64,000 bases of DNA from Candidatus Enterococcus ferrettii (GCF_017377655.1 NZ_JAFREL010000020.1:1-64000), one strand, 5' to 3'. Positions 34,532-44,513 are shown, counted from the stretch's first letter. The notes: generated from the sequence alone by a model not told the origin. Numbers and translations: made by a program.

Positions 34532-35553
34532 CAGCTGTACCTCACTCTCGGATCAATCACTCCATACAGAATATCGATCAATAGATTGAGGATTACATTG
34601 ATTAATGCGATTAACAATGACACCCCGCAAATAGCTGGGAAATCAAGAGTCGTTGCAGACAAATAAGCATATTGACCAATTCCTGGCCAAGAGAAGATTT
34701 TCTCAACAAAAACCATTCCGCCCAACAAATTACTAAAGCCCATCCCCATAACTGTAATTACCGGGATCAAGGCATTGCCTAACGCATGACGCATAATGAT
34801 TCGTCCACGAGACAAGCCCTTGGCCTTAGCTGTTCGAATATAATCCAATGAGGTTACTTCCAGTAGGTTGGAACGCGTCTGCCGGGAGATTAACCCCATA
34901 GTGAAGAATCCTAACACAATTGCTGGAAGGATCAGGTGAGATAGGGCGTCATTTACCAGCGCCCAATCTCCCTTCAATAATCCATCCAAAACATATAATC
35001 CTGTTCCACCTGTTGGTGCCGTCATCCTGGAATTAATTCGGCCGCCACCTGGGAACAAGTGCCACTTCGAATAAAAGAGCAACAGCATCACCAGAGCAAA
35101 CCAAAAGTTAGGAATGGATACACCGCTGATGGAAATTGTTCGAACCGCATAATCCAAAGGTTTGTTGCGATAAACGGCCGACAACACCCCAAAGGTAATT
35201 CCAAAGATAATCGCAATGATCATCGCTACAATGGACAGCTCCAAGGTAGCTGGGAAAAACTGCTTCAAATCACTTAGCACTGGATTACCAGTACGGATCG
35301 AAATGCCCAAATCTCCCCGCAGCAAATTGCCTAGATAGATAAAGTATTGCTGCATCAACGGTTTATCAAGTCCCCATCTTGCGCGGTAAGCAGCAACGGC
35401 TTCAGGATCACTCATTGCGTGGGGACTCATGTTTGATGCAATTGGATCACTAGGAACCAAGTGAGAGATCATGAAAACCAAAAAAGAGATTCCGATGACC
35501 AGAAAGCAGACAAACACTAAGCGCCGCAATAAAAACCTTGCCATATTCCTCAT
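34531..35553 (-). CDS. Peptide ABC transporter permease, DppB/OppB type
   Basis: A 340-residue permease with about six TM segments. The OppB N-terminus (RFLLRRLVFVCFLVIGISFLVF) and the EAA-type loop (DYIRTAKAKGLSRGRIIMRHALGNALIP) are visible. It pairs with the DppC-type permease to form the membrane channel for short peptides or a similar ligand. AAGGAG lies nine bases ahead of the ATG. Confidence 0.94.
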   Translation of the reverse strand: MRNMARFLLRRLVFVCFLVIGISFLVFMISHLVPSDPIASNMSPHAMSDPEAVAAYRARWGLDKPLMQQYFIYLGNLLRGDLGISIRTGNPVLSDLKQFFPATLELSIVAMIIAIIFGITFGVLSAVYRNKPLDYAVRTISISGVSIPNFWFALVMLLLFYSKWHLFPGGGRINSRMTAPTGGTGLYVLDGLLKGDWALVNDALSHLILPAIVLGFFTMGLISRQTRSNLLEVTSLDYIRTAKAKGLSRGRIIMRHALGNALIPVITVMGMGFSNLLGGMVFVEKIFSWPGIGQYAYLSATTLDFPAICGVSLLIALINVILNLLIDILYGVIDPRVRYS

Positions 35554-35577
35554 GTGATTTTGCTCCTTGCATCTAGA

Positions 35578-37188
35578 TTATTTGATAGCTACATCCTGGA
35601 AGTTGATTTTTTGTACTTCATAGTAGTTCACGCCATCTAAATTACTGCGGTAAGCCAATACCTTCGGATGCTGCACTAACATAGCATAAGGCATGTCTTT
35701 ATCAAGCAATTCTTGAAGCTCTTTAGAAGCAGCCGCTCGTTTGTCTTCATCTGATTCAGTTTCAATTGTTTTTTGCAGTTCGCTAATTTTCCCATCGGAT
35801 GGATCTGTTGTCCATTTCGCACGTTCACCGACAGTTTCACCTGGCAGGAAGGCTAATTGATTGTTGATATCCATGTAATCTGGATGCCAGTGCATCATTA
35901 AGAATTGTTCTTTCCCTTCACGGTAAGAATCAATCACAACCCCGATTTCAGAGGTTTCAATTTTAGCATTGATTCCAATTTTACTTAAATCGTCTTTGAT
36001 TTTTTGGCCAATCGTTGTCCAAGACATTCCTTCTGTGTCAAAGTTTGCTACAGTAAATTTCACATCAAAACCGTCTTTGTAGCCAGCTTCGTCCATTAAT
36101 TTTTTCGCTTTGTCTAAATCCATATAGTCAGTTTCTTTTTCCAAAGCCCCAGTGAAGCCTTCCGGTACAATGTTTAATGGTAAAACTGATTTGTCGCCGC
36201 AGATTTCCAACAGCTCTTTGTAATTAATTGCTAAACGAACCGCTTCTTGCACCTTAGCATCCGCCATCGGTCCGCCGATTTCCGGATCATCATTCATCAA
36301 TAGGAAGGTAGTAGTTGTTCCAGTGTAGTTCTTCAATTCTACGCCTTCTTGGTCTTTCAGCTGAGACGCATTGTCTACCCCTACACCTAAAGCGATATCA
36401 ATATCTCCTTGCTTCAAGTTTTGAATCTGTGTGTTCACATCTGGAATTTCTTTACAGATGACTTTGTCGTTCTTCACATCGCCCCAGTATTCTTCGTTGC
36501 GATCAAGCACCACTTCTACATTTTGTTTCCATTCGCTGAGAACATAAGCTCCTGATCCTGCTGAGTTTTGGTTTAACCATTCTTCTGCAGTATCTTTAGT
36601 TGCCGCATCTTCAGCGTCTGTTCCGCCATGTTCTTTGACTACTTCAGAATCCATAACTGCGAATGAGTTGTTCGCCAGTTTTACTAGGAATGCTGCATCC
36701 GGTTCATTTAAAGTAATCACTACCGTTTGATCATCTGGTGTTTCCACACTTTTCACATTTTCGGTATGATGACTTGTATTACTCTTTAAATTTTTCGTCC
36801 GATTAATACTGAAGGCTACGTCTTTTGATGTCAGTTTGTTCCCGCTAGAGAACTTCACGTCTTTTTTCAGCTTGAAGGTATGAACCGTTTGAGAATCATC
36901 TAGTTCATGTTCTTCCGCTAATGATGGTTCAGGTGTTGATGAATCATAGGTCCGATACAAGTTATCGTAAAGTGCATAGTAAACCATGTTGCCATAAACT
37001 TCGTAACCATGAGCTGGATCCAAGGTCTTCAAGTCAGAGTCCATTCCTACGACCAACGTATTTTCCCCATTTGCGCTGCCTCCAGAGCTTCCCCCTGAAT
37101 CATCTGTATCTCCGCCACCGCCACAAGCAGTTAACAGCAATACTAACGTGCTTAACAAACCCAATGCGACTTTTTGATGTTTTTTCAT
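35578..37188 (-). CDS. Peptide-binding lipoprotein, OppA/DppA type
   Basis: A 536-residue extracellular solute-binding lipoprotein (SBP family 5). The signal peptide ends with a lipobox LLLTACGGG, with Cys22 as the lipidated residue. A Gly/Ser/Asp-rich flexible linker follows. The body has the family's NTLVVGMDSDLKTLDPAHG start and VKFSSGNKLTSKDVAFSI segment. It captures the substrate for the permease pair. GGGAGG precedes the ATG, which overlaps the OppF-type stop by four bases. Substrate specificity (oligopeptide or dipeptide) cannot be read from sequence. Confidence 0.93.
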   Translation of the reverse strand: MKKHQKVALGLLSTLVLLLTACGGGGDTDDSGGSSGGSANGENTLVVGMDSDLKTLDPAHGYEVYGNMVYYALYDNLYRTYDSSTPEPSLAEEHELDDSQTVHTFKLKKDVKFSSGNKLTSKDVAFSINRTKNLKSNTSHHTENVKSVETPDDQTVVITLNEPDAAFLVKLANNSFAVMDSEVVKEHGGTDAEDAATKDTAEEWLNQNSAGSGAYVLSEWKQNVEVVLDRNEEYWGDVKNDKVICKEIPDVNTQIQNLKQGDIDIALGVGVDNASQLKDQEGVELKNYTGTTTTFLLMNDDPEIGGPMADAKVQEAVRLAINYKELLEICGDKSVLPLNIVPEGFTGALEKETDYMDLDKAKKLMDEAGYKDGFDVKFTVANFDTEGMSWTTIGQKIKDDLSKIGINAKIETSEIGVVIDSYREGKEQFLMMHWHPDYMDINNQLAFLPGETVGERAKWTTDPSDGKISELQKTIETESDEDKRAAASKELQELLDKDMPYAMLVQHPKVLAYRSNLDGVNYYEVQKINFQDVAIK

Positions 37189-38186
37189 TTTCTAATTTCC
37201 TCCCTCAGTGTTTTTTTACATAAATGACAAGCCACAAAGTGATTGTCTTTTACTTCAAGTAATTCCGGATTCTCTGTTTCGCAAACCGGCATAGCATATG
37301 GACAGCGTGTATGGAACTTGCAGCCCTTTGGTGGATTGGAAGGACTTGGAACATCCCCTTTTAAAACGACACGATCCGTTTTTTCCAAATCGATCGTTGG
37401 TGCCGCAGAAATCAGTGCTTGAGTGTAAGGATGCAAGGTATCTTCATAGAGTGCCTTTTTATCCGCCAGCTCCACAATATTTCCTAAATACATCACGGCA
37501 ATCCGATCACACATATGGTAAACAACCCCTAGATCATGGGAAATAAACAAGTAAGTTAGTTCCATCTTTTCCTGCAGGTCTTCCAGCAGGTTAATCACTT
37601 GTGCCTGAATCGACACATCTAAGGCCGATACTGGTTCATCACAAATGATGATCTCAGGATTCAAAGCCAAAGCTCGAGCAATACCAATCCGCTGCTTTTG
37701 TCCTCCAGACATTTCATGGGGATAGCGATGCTTATACTCCGGTGCTAATCCTACCATGGTTAAAAGCTCATCAATCTTTTGATCAATCTCCTGTTTAGAC
37801 ATACTACTTTTATGGTGAATCTTAAAAGGTTCCGCTAAGATAGCCCCGATCCGATTTCGCGGATTCAGACAAGCGGAAGGGTCTTGGAACACTAACTGAA
37901 CCTTGGAACCAAAGGCCACCTTTTCTTTACGACTTTTTAATTGATTCACTTCTTGTCCATCAATACAAATTGACCCCTCAGTGATTGGGAACAAATTCAA
38001 AAGAGTCTTTCCAAGCGTACTTTTCCCGCAGCCGCTTTCACCTACCAACCCAAATGTTTCACCCTTTTTTATTTGAAAAGAGACGCCATCCACAGCTTTC
38101 AGTGTGCCCTTTTTCCCTTTGCTGTCTCGAATATCAAAATATTTTTTTACATTTTCTAATACGACTATCGATTCTTGTGCTTCCAT
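37185..38186 (-). CDS. Peptide ABC transporter ATPase, OppF/DppF type
   Basis: A 333-residue cytoplasmic ATPase. It has Walker A GLVGESGCGKSTLGK, the signature MSGGQKQRIGIARAL, Walker B EIIICDEPVSALD and an H-loop in YLFISHDLGVV. The C-terminal oligopeptide-transporter extension with Cys residues (GCKFHTRCPYAMPVC) suggests the iron-sulphur-type motif seen in Opp ATPases. It lies three bases after the OppD-type gene. Confidence 0.95.
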   Translation of the reverse strand: MEAQESIVVLENVKKYFDIRDSKGKKGTLKAVDGVSFQIKKGETFGLVGESGCGKSTLGKTLLNLFPITEGSICIDGQEVNQLKSRKEKVAFGSKVQLVFQDPSACLNPRNRIGAILAEPFKIHHKSSMSKQEIDQKIDELLTMVGLAPEYKHRYPHEMSGGQKQRIGIARALALNPEIIICDEPVSALDVSIQAQVINLLEDLQEKMELTYLFISHDLGVVYHMCDRIAVMYLGNIVELADKKALYEDTLHPYTQALISAAPTIDLEKTDRVVLKGDVPSPSNPPKGCKFHTRCPYAMPVCETENPELLEVKDNHFVACHLCKKTLREEIRK

Positions 38187-38188
38187 TG

Positions 38189-39181
38189 TTATGGGCTCAC
38201 CTCGACTTCCTCGGCTGAAGAGTATTTAAAGCAGCGTACCTTTCGTCCTTCAGCAGTTTCTGATAAAGCAGGTCGTTTCTCCTTGCAGATATCCATTGCA
38301 TAAGGACATCTTGGATGGAAGCTGCAGCCTTTAGGCATATCATCCAAACGCGGAACAACACCATCGATACTGTTTAATGGTTCCTTTTGATCCTGCATTT
38401 TAGGAATTGCTGCAATTAAGCCCTCGGTATAAGGGTGCATTGGTTCATCGAGAATATCGCGAATACTGCCTTGTTCAACGATTTTCCCTGTATACATCAC
38501 TACCACTCGATCACAAACCTCAGAAACTACGCCTAAGTCATGAGTGATCATGATAATCCCCATTTTCAGCTTTTCCTTCAGATCCTTCAGCAGCTCTAAT
38601 ATTTGTGCCTGGATCGTAACATCCAGTGCAGTTGTCGGCTCATCGGCAATTAAGAGTTGAGGATCACAGGCTAAAGCCATCGCAATCATGATCCGCTGCC
38701 GCATACCACCAGACATTTGATGAGGATACTCATTGAAGCGCTGCTCCGGCGCCGGAATTCCAACCAGCTTCAAAAGATCAATTGCTTTAGCTTTAGCCTC
38801 TTCTTTACTGATCTTCTCATGAATCAGCATCGATTCCATGATCTGCTTGCCGCATTTATGGAGTGGATTTAAAGAAGTCATAGGCTCCTGGAAAATCATC
38901 GCCAGTTGGTTTCCACGATAATGCTGCTTCTCTTTTTCTGGCATAGTGATCAAATCTTTTCCCTTGAAAAAGGCATGTCCAGTAACGGAAGAGGTATCTT
39001 CATCCAATAGTCCCATAATGCTTAATGAAGTAACGCTCTTGCCGCTTCCGCTTTCACCAACGATTCCTAAGGTTTCATTTGTATTCAATTGAAGGTCCAA
39101 ATTGTCGATTGCTGTGACTGTCCCATTGTACGTTCGGAATTTCACAGTCAGATGATCGACGCGTAACAATTCTTCATCCAT
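38189..39181 (-). CDS. Peptide ABC transporter ATPase, OppD/DppD type
   Basis: A 330-residue ATPase from the ATG at 39181. It has Walker A GIVGESGSGKSVTS, the signature MSGGMRQRIMIAMAL, Walker B QLLIADEPTTALD and H-loop MIMITHDLGVV. The C-terminal GCSFHPRCPYAMDIC motif is present. It is the first gene of the five-gene operon and lies directly behind a strong promoter. The ribosome site GGGGAG is about 11 bases away. A GTG at 39202 is an alternative start. Confidence 0.94.
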   Translation of the reverse strand: MDEELLRVDHLTVKFRTYNGTVTAIDNLDLQLNTNETLGIVGESGSGKSVTSLSIMGLLDEDTSSVTGHAFFKGKDLITMPEKEKQHYRGNQLAMIFQEPMTSLNPLHKCGKQIMESMLIHEKISKEEAKAKAIDLLKLVGIPAPEQRFNEYPHQMSGGMRQRIMIAMALACDPQLLIADEPTTALDVTIQAQILELLKDLKEKLKMGIIMITHDLGVVSEVCDRVVVMYTGKIVEQGSIRDILDEPMHPYTEGLIAAIPKMQDQKEPLNSIDGVVPRLDDMPKGCSFHPRCPYAMDICKEKRPALSETAEGRKVRCFKYSSAEEVEVSP

Positions 39182-39296
39182 AAAATAATTATCTCCCCAC
39201 ACGATTCTTTCTTTAACGATCCATTAGAATACCTATCATTTTCTAATCTTAGGAAAAATACATTGTCAGAAATTTCACATAATACTATATCTATTT

Positions 39297-39324
39297 ATTA
39301 TAACAGCACTGGAAACGTTGTCAA
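39297..39324 (-). promoter_or_regulatory. Promoter of the opp operon with overlapping cre site
   Basis: On the minus strand TTGACA (39319-39324), 16 bases and TATAAT (39297-39302) form a consensus promoter. The plus-strand sequence TGGAAACGTTGTCA (39310-39323) matches the cre consensus at 13 of 14 positions and overlaps the -35 element, a position suited to CcpA repression. Confidence 0.8.
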
Positions 39325-39531
39325 GACGGCATCGTTTGCGAATATAGCTATGTGATTCTCATTGATAACATACAAATTGATCCCCCTAAATACTTAGTTT
39401 ACAATGAGAAATTTTATTTTTTTCCAATTTACAAGCGATTTATTCTTTAGATAAAATTCATTTGGTGTTGCTTTTTTTCTTTCAAATAACAAATTTCGAA
39501 ATTTATTCGATTGAATCATTCGTACCGAGAC

Positions 39532-39562
39532 ACTTCCTTTGATAGTGATGGAAGTATTTTTT
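39532..39562 (+). terminator. Weak orphan hairpin with T-tract
   Basis: ACTTCC and GGAAGT pair across 12 bases and are followed by ATTTTTT. No plus-strand gene precedes it. Confidence 0.4.
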
Positions 39563-39867
39563 CACTCACTGTCAGGAAGCTGCATAAAAATAATCTAATT
39601 ATTCGGATGCTTGTGCAGAGAATACCCGTTTATGGAAAAGCTCAGTATTAGTCAAGTAAAGACCAGGAAAGTATCGGATTTACAGACGGTCCTAACGATT
39701 CAATGTAGCGACTTGTTGAAGTTTGAGAGATTAGAGACAAGCTGCCGATTCACATTCTTGTTAGAAGAAACATGTACACGGCTGAATAGCAACAATCGAT
39801 TTGAAGTCTATTGACATTTCTTTCCCCCCTTGTTACTTTAATACTAGTTAAATTATGTGATTAGTTT

Positions 39868-39935
39868 AAGGCGTTTAGAGGTTACCCCTAGTGTACAAAT
39901 CGTACATCTGCGTAACCTCTAAGCGCCTTTTTTAT
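39868..39935 (+). terminator. Long hairpin in the leader of the MATE gene (terminator or attenuator)
   Basis: An 18-bp stem with one G-T pair (39868-39885 with 39912-39929) is followed by T residues. The 26-base loop carries a second 5-bp stem (TGTAC/GTACA). It ends about 40 bases before the MATE start, and no other plus-strand gene lies upstream. It may therefore control read-through into the transporter gene. Confidence 0.7.
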
Positions 39936-39975
39936 CAGCTAAGCAGGTTTTAAAATCAGAAGGGATGGGGTTGCG

Positions 39976-41319
39976 TTGGGGAAAGACATGACTCAAGGTG
40001 GAATTGTCAAAATGCTGCTTCTTTTTACTATTCCTTTAGTATTGAGTGGCGTATTTCAACAGCTGTTCAATTGGGTGGATGCGTTCATTGTTGGAAATGT
40101 TGAAGGAGAGTTCGCACTAGCTTCGATTGGTGCAACCTCAGCTGTGTATAATCTGTGTATTACTACGATTGTAGGCTTTACTTCTGGAATTTCGATTTTG
40201 TCTGCACAGCAGCAAGGTAGAAAAGAGCTGGACAAGGCGAGAAATACCCTAATATCCTTTACCCTGATCTTAGGGGTGTTTTTCTTATTGGTTGCAATGC
40301 TGGGGATCTTTTTCACTACGCCGATCATTGATACGTTGGGTACCCCGGAAAATTTAATGGCCGTTGCAAGACAATATCTCAGAATCATGTTCATCGGTGT
40401 CCCGTTTTTAGCTATTTATAATGTGTACGCAGCTATTTTACGGGGATGCGGAGACAGCCGAGCTCCGTTTGTCGCGATTATCGTCTCTTCGCTGATCAAT
40501 GTGGCACTAGACCTTCTACTCGTAGCTGTCTTGAAGAAAGGTGCTGAGGGAGCAGCTATCGCGACTGTGTTTGCGCAGATTGTTATGACTATATTTATTG
40601 TTCTGTACACGGAGAGAAACTATTTTTATTTGAAGTTTCGCTGGAATAAAAAGTTTTTTACTCGTACAGCAATTACTCAAGGTTTCAGTTTTGGCTTGCC
40701 GCCGACGATTCAAGCGAGTACTAGTTCAGTCGGGAACCTGATTCTCCAGCGGTTTATGAATGGCTTCGGAGAGCGAGCAATTGCCGCGTTTAGCACGGCT
40801 TATCGCATTGACTCCGTAATCCTTTTGCCTATCGTGAACTTTGGATCGGGAATCGCAACCGTCGTGGCACAAAATATTGGGGCAGGTAATCCTGAACGAG
40901 CAAAAAAGGTGTTAAAAATCGGCTTGATTATGATGTCTATTATCTCAATCGGTTTGACAGGATTGGTTCTTGTGACTGGGGAATATTTACTGACCATCTT
41001 TGGTCTTACGTCCCAGTCGGTGGCAATTGGCAAATCGTTCTTTCAAGTATTGGCAAATTTCTATATTGTCTTTGGGTTGGCCATGGCAATTAGAGGCTAT
41101 TTGGAAGGCAGAGGCGACATGCTGTTTTCCAGTGTTGCTGGGATTGCTGCGTTGCTCGTTCGGATTGTCGTATCTTACGGATTTGTTGATCAGTTTGATA
41201 GTATGATTGTTGCGTATGCGGAAACTTTTTCATGGGTGGTCCTTCTGGGAATCTATCTTGCTCGTTATTGGCAAACGCAGTTAAAAAAAGCGGTGTTTGC
41301 GAAATTTCCTGACCAATAA
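39976..41319 (+). CDS. MATE-family efflux transporter
   Basis: A 447-residue membrane exporter with about 12 TM segments. The N-terminus GKDMTQGGIVKMLLLFTIPLVLSGVFQQL is typical of the MATE family (DinF/NorM relatives), which exports cationic drugs or metabolites in exchange for sodium or protons. The start is TTG 39976, chosen because the (N/K)DMTxG motif normally lies at residues 3-7; an ATG at 39988 is possible. It is a single-gene unit behind a structured leader and shares a bidirectional terminator with lacD. Confidence 0.9.
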   Translation: MGKDMTQGGIVKMLLLFTIPLVLSGVFQQLFNWVDAFIVGNVEGEFALASIGATSAVYNLCITTIVGFTSGISILSAQQQGRKELDKARNTLISFTLILGVFFLLVAMLGIFFTTPIIDTLGTPENLMAVARQYLRIMFIGVPFLAIYNVYAAILRGCGDSRAPFVAIIVSSLINVALDLLLVAVLKKGAEGAAIATVFAQIVMTIFIVLYTERNYFYLKFRWNKKFFTRTAITQGFSFGLPPTIQASTSSVGNLILQRFMNGFGERAIAAFSTAYRIDSVILLPIVNFGSGIATVVAQNIGAGNPERAKKVLKIGLIMMSIISIGLTGLVLVTGEYLLTIFGLTSQSVAIGKSFFQVLANFYIVFGLAMAIRGYLEGRGDMLFSSVAGIAALLVRIVVSYGFVDQFDSMIVAYAETFSWVVLLGIYLARYWQTQLKKAVFAKFPDQ

Positions 41320-41349
41320 AGTAAAGTAACTTCTTATTAAACAGATAAA

Positions 41350-41390
41350 AAATTCGACAAACATACTAGTTAGCTGTGTTTGTCGAATTT
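41350..41390. terminator. Bidirectional terminator between MATE gene and lacD
   Basis: A 14-bp stem (AAATTCGACAAACA with its complement) around a 13-base loop lies between the convergent ends, with A/T tracts on both sides. Confidence 0.85.
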
Positions 41391-41393
41391 AAG

Positions 41394-42365
41394 TTAATCA
41401 AGTTTTATTGGTGTCGCAGTTTCGTTAAGTACCTGATTCAACGCTTCAATATTGCTTCGTCCCTGAGTTTGCAGCCATTCTTTGGCGGCTGCTGTTCCTT
41501 GAATGACATAGGGATCTACACCATTTGCCCAAGTTGCTCTTCCACATAGCACTCCATTAAAGGTAGAGCCGGCTTCTTTGGCAAAATGCAAGGTTTCTTG
41601 GAACAACGCAGCACTGACACCCGCACTTAAAAAGATAAATGGTAGATTGGTTGCTTCAGCTTGTTCCTTGAAGAAGCCTGCAGCCTGCTCTTTAGTATAG
41701 ACAGGTTCTTCCCCTCCATAGCCTGCCACAAAGTTCATATTAACTGGCACTTCTACCTTTAATACATCTACTCCATAGCGAGGGGCTGAAAATTCTTTCA
41801 TCATTTCAATTACCTTATGAGGCTTTACCTTGGCGTATTCCAATGAAGAGCTGTCAGCATTCGTGGCATCATAAGAAACTAATTCGAGAAAGAAGGGAAG
41901 TTCTTCTGCTTCACATTCCGATCCAATTCGTTCCATAAATACTTTCTTTTGTTTATTGATTGCTTCGTCTTCATCTACATCGTAGTAGAGCAAGAATTTA
42001 CACGCATCTGCTCCAGCTTCCTTCAAACGCTTCACCGACCATTCAGAAAGAATATCTGGCAAGCGTCCAGGAGTAGTCGCATCGTATCCGGTCTTCTCAT
42101 AGGCCAGCAATAAACCCGCAGTATCCGCTCGTTCGTCAGCCGCCGGCAAGCCATATTCTGGATCAAGCAGAATAGAACTAGCGTAAGGCGTCAGCTCTTT
42201 TGAAACTAATTGCTTGAACTCAACAATTTCTTCATCGGTGGCTTCGCTGCCTTTAAACTTAGCGATCATTTTTTTTAAGGCACCTCGTTGATCAATTGCT
42301 AATGCGCCAATGATTTGCCGCTCATTGATTAACTGCTTCAAGTAATTTCTTTTTGCTTCCTTCAT
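41394..42365 (-). CDS. lacD: Tagatose-1,6-bisphosphate aldolase
   Basis: Cytoplasmic class I aldolase that splits tagatose 1,6-bisphosphate into dihydroxyacetone phosphate and glyceraldehyde 3-phosphate. The 323 residues match the family. Visible segments are [29 protein letters not shown], and [11 protein letters not shown], which supplies the Schiff-base Lys region. It ends the lacA-lacB-lacC-lacD operon, 14 bases after lacC. Confidence 0.95.
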   Translation of the reverse strand: MKEAKRNYLKQLINERQIIGALAIDQRGALKKMIAKFKGSEATDEEIVEFKQLVSKELTPYASSILLDPEYGLPAADERADTAGLLLAYEKTGYDATTPGRLPDILSEWSVKRLKEAGADACKFLLYYDVDEDEAINKQKKVFMERIGSECEAEELPFFLELVSYDATNADSSSLEYAKVKPHKVIEMMKEFSAPRYGVDVLKVEVPVNMNFVAGYGGEEPVYTKEQAAGFFKEQAEATNLPFIFLSAGVSAALFQETLHFAKEAGSTFNGVLCGRATWANGVDPYVIQGTAAAKEWLQTQGRSNIEALNQVLNETATPIKLD

Positions 42366-42379
42366 TTTTTCCCTGCTTT

Positions 42380-43309
42380 CTAAAATGTAGTTACTTCAAT
42401 CTGATCAAAAAGCTGCTGATAATTGGCTAAATTGACTGCTCCTGTGACTGCTTCCTGAGCATTTAACATGCCAAGCACATTCCCTCTTTTCAACAAAGCT
42501 TTTGCATCTTTTCCCTCAGCAATCGCTGCTGCAAAACCAGCAACGGTTGCATCACCTGAACCGACTGGATTCTCAACGTCAATTTTAGGAATCGTTACTC
42601 GATAAAAGGTGTCTTGATGCTTGGCAACGGCTCCCTGTGCCCCTAAAGAAATCACTACCCACTGAATCCCAGTAAATAAGTCATTCATCAGGGCGTTTTT
42701 AATACTTGCCGGATCTTCCAGCGAAATTCCCAGCAGCTCTGACAATTCCTCCTGGTTTGGTTTGATTAAACAAGGCTTATACGGACTGCTTAATACTTGC
42801 TGCAAAGCTTTGCCTGAGCAATCCAGCACAACCGGCTTTTCAAAGTCGTTGCAGCGTTTGATTACTTCTACGTAAAAATCCTCTGGAACCCCCTGAGGCA
42901 GACTGCCGGAAATTGTCAGCACCTCAGCGGTCGGAATCAGATCATCCAGCTGAGTTAAAAAGCTTTGGACTTCTTCTGCTTGAATGATTGGACCACTCTC
43001 AAGAATTTCTGTTTGTTTTCCTTCATGCAGGATGGCAATACAGTTTCGGGTATTGCCAGAAATTTCAGCAAACTGATGAGAAATACTGGCTGCATTTAAT
43101 TCAGCCTTAATCCCTTCGCCAACATAGCCTCCTAGCAATCCGCTGGCAATCACTTCATGATTCAGCTGTTTTAAGACACGCGTCACATTTAATCCTTTGC
43201 CGCCAGCAGTTTTCCTTGTGTTGCTTAAACGATTAACGGTATTTAGTTGAAAGCTTTCCAGCGGATAAGAGATATCTATGGAAGGATTCATAGTGATCGT
43301 TACAATCAT
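42380..43309 (-). CDS. lacC: Tagatose-6-phosphate kinase
   Basis: A PfkB-family kinase of 309 residues that phosphorylates tagatose 6-phosphate. Motifs are the N-terminal [26 protein letters not shown], and the C-terminal [16 protein letters not shown] with the catalytic Asp. The ATG at 43309 has AAGGAG eight bases ahead. The upstream GTG at 43318 is too close to the ribosome site. Confidence 0.94.
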   Translation of the reverse strand: MIVTITMNPSIDISYPLESFQLNTVNRLSNTRKTAGGKGLNVTRVLKQLNHEVIASGLLGGYVGEGIKAELNAASISHQFAEISGNTRNCIAILHEGKQTEILESGPIIQAEEVQSFLTQLDDLIPTAEVLTISGSLPQGVPEDFYVEVIKRCNDFEKPVVLDCSGKALQQVLSSPYKPCLIKPNQEELSELLGISLEDPASIKNALMNDLFTGIQWVVISLGAQGAVAKHQDTFYRVTIPKIDVENPVGSGDATVAGFAAAIAEGKDAKALLKRGNVLGMLNAQEAVTGAVNLANYQQLFDQIEVTTF

Positions 43310-43321
43310 TGGGCTCACTCC

Positions 43322-43837
43322 TTAGTCATGGTATTCGCCGCGATCCCACTTTTCGATAAATTCATCAAAGAAATTGACTGCGAATTGCTTTTCTGACGCT
43401 TGTTCAATGTGATCAATTTTGGCGATCCATTCTTTGTTGGCTGCATCTTCTTTGTACTCCGCTTTAATAAAAGCTTCAATGATATCACAAATTAGAAATT
43501 CACCAGTAATACGGGCACCAAAGCCGATGACATTGGCATTAAGTTGTTCCTTTGCATAGATTGCCGTTGTCATATCCCGGACCAAAGCACCTCGAACACC
43601 CGGAACTTTGTTCACCGCATTATTGATTCCTACTCCGGTTCCACACAGGCAAACCCCTAAATCGGCTTCGCCATTTACAACGGCTTCTCCTACCTTCTTG
43701 CCAAAAATAGGGTAATGAGTTCTAGTAAAATCATACGTTCCTACATCTACTACTTCGTATCCTTTAGATTTCAAAAAATCAGATACTGCGATTTTAGTAT
43801 CCGTTACAATATGGTCGCATCCTAGTGCAATTTTCAT
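43322..43837 (-). CDS. lacB: Galactose-6-phosphate isomerase, subunit LacB
   Basis: A 171-residue RpiB-fold subunit that, with LacA, converts galactose 6-phosphate to tagatose 6-phosphate. Visible are [14 protein letters not shown] and the [20 protein letters not shown] loop with the catalytic Cys. The start is ATG 43837 because AGAGAGG is nine bases ahead of it; the ATG at 43846 directly abuts that site. The length then equals the family standard. Confidence 0.95.
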   Translation of the reverse strand: MKIALGCDHIVTDTKIAVSDFLKSKGYEVVDVGTYDFTRTHYPIFGKKVGEAVVNGEADLGVCLCGTGVGINNAVNKVPGVRGALVRDMTTAIYAKEQLNANVIGFGARITGEFLICDIIEAFIKAEYKEDAANKEWIAKIDHIEQASEKQFAVNFFDEFIEKWDRGEYHD

Positions 43838-43852
43838 CTTTTCCATCCTCTC

Positions 43853-44281
43853 TTAAGCCATTTTATTTAGCATATCCACCCGAACCTGATGACGTCCGCC
43901 ATCATAATCCGCTGATAGAAATTCACGTGCAATATTCATCGCCAGTTCTGGTCCTACAATCTTTGCTCCCAAAGTAATCATGCGGGAATTATTGTGCTCT
44001 CTCGTCATATAGGCTGTCCGTTCATCCGATACTTCTGCTGCCACCATGCCCTTTACCTTCGTTGCTGTCATGAAGCTTCCAGCACCATACCCATCAAATG
44101 CTATACCTAAACTTTGTTCATTTTTTAAAAGATCTTCTGCAATTGCCAAGGTAGATTCTACGAAATCCTTTGCTGGGCTCTCGCTTTTGTCCACTACCTC
44201 GTGACCTTCCTGAATTAAATTTTCCTTGATGTAATCCTTTAATTTCATGCCATCCTGATCTGAACCTAGTACTACACGCAT
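43853..44281 (-). CDS. lacA: Galactose-6-phosphate isomerase, subunit LacA
   Basis: A 142-residue RpiB-fold partner of LacB. It has the [18 protein letters not shown]-terminus and [21 protein letters not shown] loop. The loop lacks the active-site Cys present in LacB, as usual for LacA. It is the first gene of lacABCD and follows the promoter at 44419-44447. GGAGG lies ahead of the ATG. Confidence 0.95.
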   Translation of the reverse strand: MRVVLGSDQDGMKLKDYIKENLIQEGHEVVDKSESPAKDFVESTLAIAEDLLKNEQSLGIAFDGYGAGSFMTATKVKGMVAAEVSDERTAYMTREHNNSRMITLGAKIVGPELAMNIAREFLSADYDGGRHQVRVDMLNKMA

Positions 44282-44418
44282 GCTTTTTCCTCCTTAAATA
44301 GTGATTGCCTTAACTTTACGATCACTCTTAGCCGGGCAGTCATTTTTCATGCTAATTTCATCAGCATTCTCCGATTAAAGAAAATCGCTTTGAATCAGTT
44401 ACCATTCTCCTTACAATC

Positions 44419-44447
44419 ATAATAAAACATCTTCAAACATTATTCAA
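44419..44447 (-). promoter_or_regulatory. Promoter of lacABCD
   Basis: On the minus strand TTGAAT (44442-44447), 17 bases and TATTAT (44419-44424). TGTTTG, reminiscent of LacR half-sites (TGTTT-rich), lies within the spacer. Confidence 0.65.
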
Positions 44448-44473
44448 CCATTTTCTGTTTGTTTTGGTTCGTT

Positions 44474-44513
44474 ATGAGCGTTTCTGATCAAAACAACAAA
44501 CACAAACGCTCAT
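44474..44513. promoter_or_regulatory. Inverted repeat upstream of lacA, candidate LacR operator
   Basis: ATGAGCGTTT (44474-44483) and its exact complement AAACGCTCAT (44504-44513) enclose 20 bases rich in AACAA. A second overlapping pair TTCTGAT/ATCAGAA allows an alternative structure. It lies upstream of the lac promoter and just after lacR. Confidence 0.5.

Larger units (their letters stand above)
39182..39975. other. Long divergent intergenic region between opp operon and MATE gene
   Basis: It holds the opp promoter with a cre-like site (39297-39324), a weak plus-strand hairpin (39532-39562) and the long MATE leader hairpin (39868-39935). A 67-codon plus-strand open frame at 39611-39814 has no ribosome site and is not supported. 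The rest is AT-rich sequence without visible features. Confidence 0.6.

Noticed and set aside
39611..39814. 67-codon open frame in the opp-MATE intergenic region
   Set aside because: No ribosome site, no recognisable domain, atypical composition.
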